A program made the position numbers and the translations under genes. A model generated the notes under the pieces. That model saw nothing but the letters and a program-made list of their open reading frames with translations, searched no databases and had not been told where the DNA came from. Below are positions 41,049-49,124 of a DNA stretch of 64,000 nucleotides, piece by piece. The stretch's first letter is position 1, and each line of letters opens with the position of its first letter. Origin of the DNA: Acetomicrobium thermoterrenum DSM 13490 (GTDB lineage: Bacteria > Synergistota > Synergistia > Synergistales > Acetomicrobiaceae); NCBI RefSeq assembly GCF_900107215.1, contig NZ_FNPD01000010.1, positions 1-64,000 on the forward strand. Direction: 5' to 3'.

Positions 41049-42431
41049 TTGACTTCGCTGAAGGGCATCAGGGTAAAGATCAAGACGTTAGGATGCAGAA
41101 CGAATATCTACGAGGCAGAGGCTATCGCCGACTCCTTTCGCAGAGAGGGAGCTGTGATATCCGAAGACCTGTTCGATGTAGGCATTTTGGTAAGTTGTGC
41201 CGTGACAAAAACTGCTGAGAAAAAATGCAGACAATTTCTTCGTCAGCTGAAGAGAGAATCGCCCAACGCCCTGATCGTTTTATGCGGTTGCTACGTGCAA
41301 GCTCTTACCGAGGAAGAGCTTGCGCCGCTGGGGGCTGATCTTTATGTGGGAAACAGGCTGAAGTCGGATCTTCCCGGGATCGTAGCCAAGAAACTTAACG
41401 ATCCCATCGAGAGGCCTCTTTTTTTAAAAAAGGACGTGTTGAGCAACGACAAGTGGGATGCTTTGGAGTTATCACGGGTTACCTTTCACACCAGGTCTTT
41501 TGTGAAGGTGCAAGACGGCTGCAATCGTTTCTGTTCTTATTGCATAGTTCCCTTTTTGAGAGGTCGTCCGACGAGCCGTAGCGTGGAGGAAGTGGCGAAA
41601 GAAGTAAAGAGGTTGGTCGACCATGGCTGTAAAGAGGTAGTGCTTACGGGGATACACCTGGGATTGTATGGATATGGATGCGATTTCGACCTTGGAGACC
41701 TGATTAATGCCTTATCTAGGATCGAAGGTTTGAGAAGGCTTCGTTTTGGTTCGATAGAGCCCCATGCTTTAAGCGACAGGCTGATCGACGTTTTGGCTGA
41801 AAGTGATATCTTTTGCCGCCACCTTCATGTGCCGCTTCAAAGCGGGGACGATAGAATCTTGAGCTTGATGCAGAGGGGCTACAGGGTCGAGGATTTTATT
41901 AACATAATTCGAAAGATAAGGCGCAAACTGGGGGACGATGTTCATATAAGCACCGATATAATAGTAGGGTTTCCTGGAGAAGACGAAGATGCCTTCCAAA
42001 ACACCCTAAACCTCGTTGACGCACTGGGCATTGGAAGAGTCCATGTCTTTCCTTTTTCTCCCCGCCCCGGAACGAAGGCTTACGATATGCCCGGACGACT
42101 GGAGGGACAAACGATCAAATCGAGGGTCGTAAGGGCTACTGAAAGGGGAAGGCTGTCTTTACAGCGCTATGCTCAAAGGTGGTTAAATCGTAAGGTCGAC
42201 ATATTGGTCGAACATAACGACGGCGAAAAAGTTAAGGGTCTTTCCAGGCATTTTTTGGAAGTAGAATCGTCGCTGGATCAGACACTGTCGCCCTCTGTCG
42301 AGGCCTTTCAAAATGGGGGAATCGGTTTTGAGTGCGAAGTTTGTGTATTAGAGGCAAAGCATGGTATCTTATACGGTGTCTCATCCGTCGAGAAAGATCT
42401 GTTATCTGAAAGGGGAGTTAATCGTGAATAA
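41049..42431 (+). CDS. mtaB: MtaB-type tRNA methylthiotransferase
   Basis: MtaB converts t6A37 of tRNA to ms2t6A. The 460-residue radical-SAM protein has the three Cys of the UPF0004 domain ('TLGCRTNIYEAEAI', 'VSCAVT', 'CGCYVQAL'), the radical-SAM cluster 'CNRFCSYCIVPFLRGR', 'HVPLQSGDDRIL' and 'IIVGFPGEDEDAF', and a C-terminal TRAM domain. 'TLGCRTN..E' favours MtaB over MiaB. The start is TTG 41049 seven bases after AGAGGGTG; GTG 41040 is an alternative. It ends 8 bases inside the bpsA start. Confidence 0.92.
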   Translation: MTSLKGIRVKIKTLGCRTNIYEAEAIADSFRREGAVISEDLFDVGILVSCAVTKTAEKKCRQFLRQLKRESPNALIVLCGCYVQALTEEELAPLGADLYVGNRLKSDLPGIVAKKLNDPIERPLFLKKDVLSNDKWDALELSRVTFHTRSFVKVQDGCNRFCSYCIVPFLRGRPTSRSVEEVAKEVKRLVDHGCKEVVLTGIHLGLYGYGCDFDLGDLINALSRIEGLRRLRFGSIEPHALSDRLIDVLAESDIFCRHLHVPLQSGDDRILSLMQRGYRVEDFINIIRKIRRKLGDDVHISTDIIVGFPGEDEDAFQNTLNLVDALGIGRVHVFPFSPRPGTKAYDMPGRLEGQTIKSRVVRATERGRLSLQRYAQRWLNRKVDILVEHNDGEKVKGLSRHFLEVESSLDQTLSPSVEAFQNGGIGFECEVCVLEAKHGILYGVSSVEKDLLSERGVNRE

Positions 42432-43476
42432 AGACGATTTAGCGAGCATCGTAACTAAAATTACGAATATTCCATGGAACGCTCGTAATGTAGAAAGAGT
42501 CCTGTCGGCTCTATTGGTGTCGAGCAACTTTTGGGATATCGTTTCCTTCAGTTTTGAACCGTTGCCCGCTGTGGCGGCTGTCTTGAGGACTTTGGCCGAG
42601 GAGGGTATCGTCTCCTTTTCCGAGCTTGGGGTTGAGCTGACCGATAGAGGGCGCAGGTTTATAGAAAGGGAAAAGATATCCCCACTTCACTCTCACGCCT
42701 GTCCCCGTTGCGAAGGAAGAACAGTTGTTATAGACGAATTCAAAGAGGCCTTTGACAAGTTCGCGAAGATTCAGCTCGACAGGCCTGAAGCGATCAGAAA
42801 GTTCGATCAGGGATACGTGACGCCTGATACTACCTTCGCCCGCATAGCCCTTGCCGACAGCAGGGGCGACTTGAGGGGCAAGAAGGCTTTGGTATTGGGC
42901 GATGACGACCTCGTTGGCATAGCCCTGGGGCTTACAGGGTTGGTTGAAGATATCGTGGTCTTGGAACTAGACGAACGCATCATAGACTTCGAACAAGGGG
43001 TGGCATCTCAATACAGTTTGCCTCTAAAGGCGTTAAAACATGACTTGAGGAAGCCTCTGCCCGAAGAGTTGTTGGGAAATTTCGACGTTTTTTTCTGCGA
43101 TCCCCCAGAGACGGTAGAGGCATTGGATGCCTTTGTTGGTCGGGGCGTAGTGGGGCTTAAGGGCCTTGGTGGTGCGGGCTATTTCGGGGTCACTCATGCC
43201 GAAAGCTCTTTTTACAAATGGCGCTTGCTCGAGATGGCTTTGCTGCAGAGAGGCTTGGTGATCAGCGATATAATCACTGATTTTAACGTATACATGAACT
43301 GGGAATACGTCGACGAGATGTTGGCCTGGGATTTGGCGCCGGTCAAACAGCCTCCCCATCGTAATTGGTATAAGTCATCGATGATCAGAGTGGAGGTTGT
43401 GGAGAAGGTCGAAGTGCCCAACGAAGACCTTACTGATCGCGATATCTACAACGATCCGGAAAGTTCCACTACCTAG
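42424..43476 (+). CDS. bpsA: BpsA-like N4-bis(aminopropyl)spermidine synthase
   Basis: The 350-residue protein matches the branched-polyamine synthase of thermophiles. An N-terminal winged-helix-like part with a Cys pair ('CPRCEG', residues about 98-103) precedes the aminopropyltransferase core. The core shows 'LGDDDLVGIALGLTG', 'VVLELDERIIDF', the catalytic 'DVFFCDPPETVEALDAF' and 'GAGYFGVTHAESS'. The enzyme adds aminopropyl groups from decarboxylated SAM to spermidine, giving branched polyamines that stabilise nucleic acids at high temperature. GTG 42424 follows AGGGGAG. No other polyamine gene is adjacent. Confidence 0.87.
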   Translation: MNKDDLASIVTKITNIPWNARNVERVLSALLVSSNFWDIVSFSFEPLPAVAAVLRTLAEEGIVSFSELGVELTDRGRRFIEREKISPLHSHACPRCEGRTVVIDEFKEAFDKFAKIQLDRPEAIRKFDQGYVTPDTTFARIALADSRGDLRGKKALVLGDDDLVGIALGLTGLVEDIVVLELDERIIDFEQGVASQYSLPLKALKHDLRKPLPEELLGNFDVFFCDPPETVEALDAFVGRGVVGLKGLGGAGYFGVTHAESSFYKWRLLEMALLQRGLVISDIITDFNVYMNWEYVDEMLAWDLAPVKQPPHRNWYKSSMIRVEVVEKVEVPNEDLTDRDIYNDPESSTT

Positions 43477-43508
43477 CAAGTTTTTCTCTGCTCGATGGAG
43501 GTGTCCCT

Positions 43509-43589
43509 TTGGAGGGTGCTATCTTAGGAATCGACCTTGGGACGAGGTATTCCATCATGGCCGTCGTTGACAAAACAGGCCGTCCTTAA
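43509..43589 (+). pseudogene. remnant N-terminus of a second Hsp70 (DnaK-like) gene
   Basis: A 26-codon frame from a TTG, with GGAGGTG upstream (43497-43503), encodes a peptide starting 'MEGAILGIDLGTRYSIMAVV' (20 residues), the phosphate-1 motif of Hsp70 ATPases, then 'DKTGRP' and a TAA. The rest of the ATPase is absent: the next gene begins 80 bases later. Internal deletion of an Hsp70 gene is the simplest explanation. The peptide is too short to fold as Hsp70. It differs from the true dnaK N-terminus, so it derives from a different paralogue. Confidence 0.7.
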
Positions 43590-43669
43590 GCGTTCGAGCC
43601 TGGGCAAATTGGGTTGTAGATAAGGGAAATGTAAGGTAAAATATATCGAAAGATGCGGAGGAATGACGG

Positions 43670-44011
43670 GTGGCAGGTGAATGCGTTTTTTGCAAGATAG
43701 CGAGGGGCGAGATGAAAAGCGATGTGGTTTACGAGACGGCCGATGTCATGGCGATCAGGGACATAGCACCGCAAGCGCCCCATCATTATTTGGTAATTCC
43801 TAAAATGCACATACCGACCTCTCAAGATGTCAGCGACCCTACCCTGTGGGCCAACTTAATGGATGCCATCACTTCGGTTGCATCCATGATGGGTTTGAGT
43901 GAGTTGGGGTATAGGGTTGTAATAAATTGTGGGAGCCAAGCGTGTCAGAGCATATTTCATCTTCACCTCCATCTTCTATCAGGACGTAAATTCGGATGGC
44001 CCCCCGGGTAG
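43670..44011 (+). CDS. HIT-family nucleotide hydrolase (HinT-like)
   Basis: The 113-residue protein is a HinT-type purine nucleoside phosphoramidase: '[18 protein letters not shown]', '[10 protein letters not shown]' and the histidine triad 'HLHLHLL'. The usual 'NxGxxxGQ' before the triad reads 'NCGSQACQ', with Cys in place of the second Gly. GTG 43670 follows GGAGG. It is 31 bases before rpsU, a common pairing in Firmicutes-like genomes. Confidence 0.92.
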   Translation: MAGECVFCKIARGEMKSDVVYETADVMAIRDIAPQAPHHYLVIPKMHIPTSQDVSDPTLWANLMDAITSVASMMGLSELGYRVVINCGSQACQSIFHLHLHLLSGRKFGWPPG

Positions 44012-44042
44012 TTTTGTTTTGGTGGCGAAAGGGGGGATAAAG

Positions 44043-44216
44043 ATGACTACGGTTTACAGAAGAGAAAACGAGTCCATAGATGATACTTTACGTCGCTTTA
44101 AAAAAGAAGTAAAAAAGGTTGGAGTTCTTCGAGATGCCAGGAAGCATGAGCATTATGAAAAGCCTAGCGAAATCAGGAAGAAAAAGAAGTCAAGCCCCAA
44201 GAGACGCAGGCCATAA
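44043..44216 (+). CDS. rpsU: ribosomal protein S21
   Basis: The 57-residue basic protein has '[19 protein letters not shown]' and '[17 protein letters not shown]', the S21 signature. It binds the small subunit platform near the anti-Shine-Dalgarno region. ATG 44043 follows AAAGGGGGG; a longer frame starting inside the HIT gene is rejected. A strong palindromic terminator follows. Confidence 0.95.
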   Translation: MTTVYRRENESIDDTLRRFKKEVKKVGVLRDARKHEHYEKPSEIRKKKKSSPKRRRP

Positions 44217-44236
44217 GTTCTGATTAAGCGTTGAAT

Positions 44237-44280
44237 AAAATCAAAAGAGGAAGGCCAATTGGCCTTCCTCTTTTGATTTT
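44237..44280. terminator. perfect palindromic terminator after rpsU
   Basis: A 22-bp perfect inverted repeat with no loop has core AAAAGAGGAAGGCCAA and is flanked by A- and T-tracts on both sides, so it works in either direction. Confidence 0.9.
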
Positions 44281-44397
44281 ATCTCATAGAGAGCAGTGAT
44301 TGCTCTCCCCTTTGTTTTTTAGAAGATGATGCAAAAAGACCAAGCCTTAGGTGCAATTTTAATCTTCCAGACCTCTTGGCTTTTTAAAAAAACCATT

Positions 44398-44411
44398 ACA
44401 CTATATATAGA
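44398..44411. promoter_or_regulatory. NrdR box upstream of nrdR-nrdD-nrdG
   Basis: The bases ACACTATATATAGA fit the NrdR box consensus (acaCwAtATaTwGt). The site is 40 bases before nrdR, so the repressor probably regulates its own operon with the ribonucleotide reductase genes. A second box at the usual spacing of about 31 bases is not convincing (CCATATAGG near 44430). Confidence 0.75.
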
Positions 44412-44450
44412 GATATTCAATAACATAAACCATATAGGTAGGGTGTCTCG

Positions 44451-44930
44451 ATGCGTTGTCCTAAATGTAACTACGAAGACAGCAGGGTCATAGAGACTCG
44501 ATCGGTAGAAAATGGCGGGGTTATACGGAGAAGAAGGGAGTGTCCTGGTTGCGGGAATCGCTTTACCACTTACGAAAGACTTGAGAGGAATAAAGTGCTT
44601 CTGGTGGTGAAGAAGGACGGTCGAAGGGAGGTTTTCGACAAACAAAAGGTTTTAAGGGGCATGGTGCGCGCCTGCGAGAAACTTCCCGTTTCGCTCGAAA
44701 CGCTGGAAAACGCCGCTTCGTCAATAGAAGAAGAGCTTTTCGGCATGAGCGTTGGCGAGGTGCCGAGCTCCTTGATCGGCGATATGGTTGCCAATTCTCT
44801 AAAAGAAATCGATCATGTCGCTTACGTCAGGTTTGCCTCCGTGTACCGAGAGTTTACCGATCTGCAAAATTTTATCGAGGAGATATCTAAGCTGTTGAGA
44901 AAAGAAGAAGGAGGGAAAGATAGGCAATGA
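44451..44930 (+). CDS. nrdR: NrdR, ribonucleotide reductase repressor
   Basis: The 159-residue protein has an N-terminal zinc ribbon (CPKCNYEDSRVIETR and CPGCGNRFTTYER) and an ATP-cone domain ('VVKKDGRREVFDKQKVLRGM'), the NrdR architecture. It senses ATP/dATP and represses nrd genes. The next gene, nrdD, overlaps by 4 bases, and an NrdR box lies upstream, showing autoregulation. Confidence 0.97.
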   Translation: MRCPKCNYEDSRVIETRSVENGGVIRRRRECPGCGNRFTTYERLERNKVLLVVKKDGRREVFDKQKVLRGMVRACEKLPVSLETLENAASSIEEELFGMSVGEVPSSLIGDMVANSLKEIDHVAYVRFASVYREFTDLQNFIEEISKLLRKEEGGKDRQ

Positions 44931-47050
44931 CTTTAACCGTTAGGTCAGATCATAGCAGGAACATAGGATATGGAAAGCAGCAATTACTCTTCGATCGGGG
45001 GGAGTCCACCGATTTAGCTTTGATGGTGGAGACTCATTCCAAGGACGAGAGATGCCCCTGGGATGCCGCCAAAATAAGGGACGCACTTATCAGGGAGGCG
45101 GGTGTAGATCCGGATACAGCTTTTTCCATAGCGGCGGAGATAGAGGAAGAGGTCTTGCGTTGCGGTAAGGATAAGCTTAATACCTCGATCATAAGGGAGA
45201 TGGCAAATGTAAAGCTATTCCAAAGGGGATTGGACGTTTCCTTGGTTGATCATTCGAGGGTTGGGATACCCCTTTACGATCTGGAGGCTATGCTGTTTTC
45301 CCCAAACAAGGAAAACAGCAACACCGCCTATAACCCCGAGTCCATAAACCTGACCATTGCCGAAAGGATAATAAAGGATTATGCCCTTAGCAAGCTCTTT
45401 TCTTCGGACGTGGCGTCAGCTCATTTGGCCGGAGATATTCATATTCATGATCTTGGGATGGTGATAAGACCTTACTGTAGCGGGCAAAGTCCTGCCTACG
45501 TTGCCAAGTTCGGATTGAACCTTCCCTCCATAACGAGCGTTTCTTCGCCAGCAAAACACCCCGACGTTTTTCTGGCACATATTTTGAAAATGACGTCGGT
45601 ACTGCAAAACAATTTCGCCGGTGCCATTGGCTGGGATGCCATGAATATGTTTTTCGCTCCCTATCTTGAGGGGTTGAGCGACGAGGATATACGACAGCTT
45701 GCTCAGATGTTGATATTCGAGTTTAATCAGCTGGCAGGCGGGAGGGGCGGACAGGTCGCCTTTACCGACATCAATCTGTACTACGAAATACCGAAGCACT
45801 TCCGTGATGTGCCGGCCATTGGGCCTGGGGGAGAGTATACTGGAAAGACCTATGGCGACTACGCCTCCCTTTCTAAGCGCTTTTTGAAGGCTTTATTTGA
45901 AGTTTATCTGGAAGGGGACAGTAGGGGGCAGCCTTTCTTTTTTCCAAAACCACTTCTTCACATCACGGACGCCTTTTTCGAAGAAGCCGGATGGGAGGAG
46001 ATGTTGGAGCTAGCCTCTCTTGTAGCCGCGGAAAAGGGAAATACCTATTTCGTATTTGATCGGGGAGGGGTTACTAAGCTTAGCGAATGTTGTCGTTTAT
46101 CCTTTGAACTTACCGAGGAGGATTTACTGGAAGCCAAGATCCCCTGGAGGATGCGATATTCGGCATTGCAGAACGTTACCATAAACCTACCCCGCATCGC
46201 CTACCGGTCTCAAGGAGACACGAGGACCTTCTTTGGTTTATTAGAGGAGTTTATGGAGCTTGCCCTAAAGGCACACGTCCAAAAGAGAAACTTCATCAAG
46301 AATTTGCTCGATTTAAAGGATAAAGGTCCTTTGTCGCTTTTGAGCGTGGCCTACGATGGCGAGAGCTATTTGAGGATGGAAAAGGCAAGCCACTTGATCG
46401 GATTGCTTGGGCTTAACGAGACGGTACAGGTCTTGGCGGGAAAACAGCTTCACGAAGGCAAGACGGCCGAAGAGCTGGGCCTTGCCATTGTTAAGTTTAT
46501 GGAGCTTAAATGTCAGGAGTTGACTGAAAGGGCAGGTTTTAAGGTGGTGCTTGAGCAGACTCCGGCCGAAAGCGCGGCCCACAGACTCGCGAGGCTGGAT
46601 CTCAAGGAGTTTTCGGTGGCCAGGGATGTGGTCAAAGGTAACCTGGAAACCAACGAGGTGTTTTATACCAACAGCACGCACATCCCTTATGATGCTCCTG
46701 TTGATCCCATAGACAGGGTCGTGAGGGAAGGTCGTTTCCATCCCCTGATCAAGGCCGGCGCCATAACACATGTGTGGATGGGCGAGCATAAACCACATCC
46801 TCGGGCGCTAGCGTCATTTGTGCGTAAAATTTATGAGCATTCCGAAAATGCCCAGCTGACCTTCAGCCCCGAGTTCACCATATGTAACGACTGCGGCAAA
46901 GTGGAAAGGGGCTTGCGATCATCTTGTGTCAGATGCCAGTCGTCTAACGTGGACGGCGTGACTAGGATAACGGGGTACTTTACTAAGATATCTTCCTGGA
47001 ATGCCGGCAAAAGGGCCGAGCTGGCGGGGAGGAAGAGATGGGCAATATAG
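44927..47050 (+). CDS. nrdD: NrdD, anaerobic (class III) ribonucleotide reductase
   Basis: NrdD reduces ribonucleoside triphosphates to deoxy forms using a glycyl radical. The 707-residue protein has an N-terminal ATP-cone-like part (about 40-105), 'AGDIHIHDLGMV', 'QNNFAGAIGWDAMN', 'PKPLLHITD', and a C-terminal zinc site ('CNDCGK' and 'CVRCQ') before the glycyl-radical loop 'RITGYF' (the Gly). It is the only ribonucleotide reductase in the window, consistent with anaerobic life. It overlaps nrdG by 13 bases. Confidence 0.96.
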   Translation: MTLTVRSDHSRNIGYGKQQLLFDRGESTDLALMVETHSKDERCPWDAAKIRDALIREAGVDPDTAFSIAAEIEEEVLRCGKDKLNTSIIREMANVKLFQRGLDVSLVDHSRVGIPLYDLEAMLFSPNKENSNTAYNPESINLTIAERIIKDYALSKLFSSDVASAHLAGDIHIHDLGMVIRPYCSGQSPAYVAKFGLNLPSITSVSSPAKHPDVFLAHILKMTSVLQNNFAGAIGWDAMNMFFAPYLEGLSDEDIRQLAQMLIFEFNQLAGGRGGQVAFTDINLYYEIPKHFRDVPAIGPGGEYTGKTYGDYASLSKRFLKALFEVYLEGDSRGQPFFFPKPLLHITDAFFEEAGWEEMLELASLVAAEKGNTYFVFDRGGVTKLSECCRLSFELTEEDLLEAKIPWRMRYSALQNVTINLPRIAYRSQGDTRTFFGLLEEFMELALKAHVQKRNFIKNLLDLKDKGPLSLLSVAYDGESYLRMEKASHLIGLLGLNETVQVLAGKQLHEGKTAEELGLAIVKFMELKCQELTERAGFKVVLEQTPAESAAHRLARLDLKEFSVARDVVKGNLETNEVFYTNSTHIPYDAPVDPIDRVVREGRFHPLIKAGAITHVWMGEHKPHPRALASFVRKIYEHSENAQLTFSPEFTICNDCGKVERGLRSSCVRCQSSNVDGVTRITGYFTKISSWNAGKRAELAGRKRWAI

Positions 47051-47715
47051 GTGAAATAGGGAACTATATCCCGTCATCTTTTATAGATTGGGATAGCCGC
47101 GTGTCGGCTGTCATTTTTCTGACGGGATGTAATTTCAGGTGTCCTTTTTGTCACAATGGCCTTCTGGTAAATGAGCAAGTGCCAGCTTTAAACGACATAA
47201 AAGTCATCGAGCACATAAAATCTAGGATAATTTTTTTAGATGGAGTTGTGATTAGCGGAGGCGAGCCGACTCTTGATATTAAAAGATTAGAGAAGATATT
47301 GTTTCAACTGAAAGAAGTCGGGTTGCCCGTAAAGCTAGATACCAACGGCAGTAACCCTCTTGCCTTGGAGATGCTGATATCGGAAGGGTTGATCGATGCA
47401 GTTGCCATGGACATTAAGGGGCCATGGGAAAAGTACGATATGCTGTGCGGCTGCAGCGTTGACAAAAAATCTATAAAAAGATCGATCGATCTTCTCATTT
47501 CATCTGAAATCGAAGTGGAGTTTCGCACCACCTTCGTGCCCGCTCTCATGGACTACGATGATCTTTCGAAGATAGAAAGATTCTTGGGCGGTAAGGCCCC
47601 ATGGATTGTGCAATGCTTTAAATCGGAAAACGCCATGGACGAGACTTTGAGAAATACCAAGGGGCCTTCGCGTGAAATTTTGCGCGAAAAGTTTCCCGGT
47701 GCTATCATTAGATAG
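47038..47715 (+). CDS. nrdG: NrdG-like radical-SAM activating enzyme of NrdD
   Basis: The 225-residue protein has the radical-SAM cluster '[10 protein letters not shown]' (CxxxCxxC), '[11 protein letters not shown]' and '[14 protein letters not shown]', the pattern of NrdG/PflA activases. Its overlap with nrdD shows it activates the glycyl radical there. It resembles the longer PflA-like NrdG2 type rather than the E. coli 154-residue form. Confidence 0.92.
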   Translation: MGNIGEIGNYIPSSFIDWDSRVSAVIFLTGCNFRCPFCHNGLLVNEQVPALNDIKVIEHIKSRIIFLDGVVISGGEPTLDIKRLEKILFQLKEVGLPVKLDTNGSNPLALEMLISEGLIDAVAMDIKGPWEKYDMLCGCSVDKKSIKRSIDLLISSEIEVEFRTTFVPALMDYDDLSKIERFLGGKAPWIVQCFKSENAMDETLRNTKGPSREILREKFPGAIIR

Positions 47716-47747
47716 AAAACAACAATCTCAAGGAGGGGTTCGAAAGC

Positions 47748-48938
47748 ATGGCTTCCAATTCAAATAAGATGAGTTTTGTGACGGAGGAGCTAAAGCGCCT
47801 TAAAAACGAAGGGCTGTATGTGAATATCAGGGTAATAGAAAGCCCTCAGGGACCTTGGGTTCAGATTGAGGGAAGACGGGTTTTAAACTTGTGTTCCAAC
47901 AACTATCTGGGACTTTGCAATGACCCCAGGTTATGTGCTAAGGCGAAGGAATACATAGATAAGTGCGGAGTGGGTCCCGGAGCTGTTCGTACGATAGCAG
48001 GTACCATGTCGATACATGTAGAGCTGGAGAAAAAGCTCGCTGCCTTTAAAGGTGCAGAAGCAGCCCTTGTGGTGCAATCCGGTTTTTGTGCCAACCTTTC
48101 GGCCATTCCTCCTCTTGTGGGAAAGGGCGATTTGATCTTCAGCGATGAACTGAATCACGCCTCCATAATAGACGGTTGCAGGCTCAGCAGGGCCGAGATC
48201 ATCCGATATTCTCACTGCGATGTGAGGGATCTTGAGGCGAAGTTAAAGGAGTATGCCGATAGAGATTGCCGCAAGCTGGTCGTAACCGACGGTGTCTTCT
48301 CCATGGATGGTGACATAGCTCCGCTTCCTGAGATTGTCGAGGTTGCAGAAAAATACGGAGCCATGGTAATGGTCGATGATGCTCATGGCGAAGGGGTTTT
48401 GGGGCGCGGAGGCAGAGGCATTGTAGATCATTTCGGTCTTGGCGACAGAGTTGACGTGGAAGTGGGCACACTCTCCAAGGCCTTTGGGGTCGTGGGGGGA
48501 TTTGTGGCGGGAAGCAAGGAGCTTGTCGAGTATCTGCGTCAAAAAGCTCGTCCAAACCTTTTCAGCAGTGCCCTTACCGTTCCCGATGTTGCTGCCAACA
48601 TTGCGGCCGTTGACATCTTGGAGAAAAGCGACGACCTGGTAAAGAAGCTTTGGGAGAATGGCGACTACCTCAAGAAGTCTTTAAAGGAAAGAGGTTTTGA
48701 TGTGGGCAGATCCCAGACACCCATCACTCCTGTCATGATAGGTGATGCAAATAAGGCAAAGGAGTTCAGCCTTAGACTCTTTGATGAAGGTATCTTTATA
48801 CAGTCTATTGCCTTTCCGACCGTTCCCGTCGGGACGGCGAGGCTCAGAGCTATGGTCTCTGCTGCTCATGCCAGAGAAGACTTGGATTTTGCCGTAGATA
48901 AGTTCGCGAAAGTCGGAAAGGCGCTGGGCATAATTTAA
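47748..48938 (+). CDS. kbl: 2-amino-3-ketobutyrate CoA ligase / AONS-family enzyme
   Basis: The 396-residue PLP enzyme belongs to the alpha-oxoamine synthases: '[15 protein letters not shown]', '[19 protein letters not shown]', '[13 protein letters not shown]', '[16 protein letters not shown]', '[11 protein letters not shown]' and the PLP Lys in '[13 protein letters not shown]'. Kbl makes or cleaves 2-amino-3-oxobutanoate in threonine/glycine metabolism. BioF shares all these motifs, and no tdh or bio gene is nearby, so the exact substrate is open. AAGGAGGGG precedes the ATG. It ends at a terminator. Confidence 0.85.
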   Translation: MASNSNKMSFVTEELKRLKNEGLYVNIRVIESPQGPWVQIEGRRVLNLCSNNYLGLCNDPRLCAKAKEYIDKCGVGPGAVRTIAGTMSIHVELEKKLAAFKGAEAALVVQSGFCANLSAIPPLVGKGDLIFSDELNHASIIDGCRLSRAEIIRYSHCDVRDLEAKLKEYADRDCRKLVVTDGVFSMDGDIAPLPEIVEVAEKYGAMVMVDDAHGEGVLGRGGRGIVDHFGLGDRVDVEVGTLSKAFGVVGGFVAGSKELVEYLRQKARPNLFSSALTVPDVAANIAAVDILEKSDDLVKKLWENGDYLKKSLKERGFDVGRSQTPITPVMIGDANKAKEFSLRLFDEGIFIQSIAFPTVPVGTARLRAMVSAAHAREDLDFAVDKFAKVGKALGII

Positions 48939-48968
48939 ATTCCTTCAAAACCGTTTTAAACTCGTAAC

Positions 48969-49011
48969 AAAGGGGCCTTCACATGGAAAGGGAAGGCTCC
49001 TTTTGATTTTT
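48969..49011 (+). terminator. terminator after the kbl-like gene
   Basis: A 12-bp stem with one G-U pair (AAAGGGGCCTTC at 48969-48980 and its partner at 48992-49003) is followed by a T-rich run. Confidence 0.85.
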
Positions 49012-49056
49012 GCCTCCTCGAATAGCAGGGATATTACTTTCCCTGGGTTGTCTTTT

Positions 49057-49066
49057 TGTATATAAT
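49057..49066 (+). promoter_or_regulatory. candidate promoter of the liv operon
   Basis: A perfect TATAAT at 49061-49066 with an upstream TG lies 58 bases before livK. No convincing -35 hexamer sits 17 bases upstream, so the call is weak. Confidence 0.4.
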
Positions 49067-49124
49067 TATGACGATTGAGAATGTTTTTTGAGTTTACATT
49101 TTAACAGTTGGAGGAGGGGATTAG

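Noticed and set aside
44424-44440. Second NrdR box
   Set aside because: CCATATAGG matches only part of the consensus and the spacing is off.
48199-48555. Minus-strand frame opposite the kbl-like gene
   Set aside because: Low-complexity translation with many Pro and Arg, opposite a well-supported enzyme.
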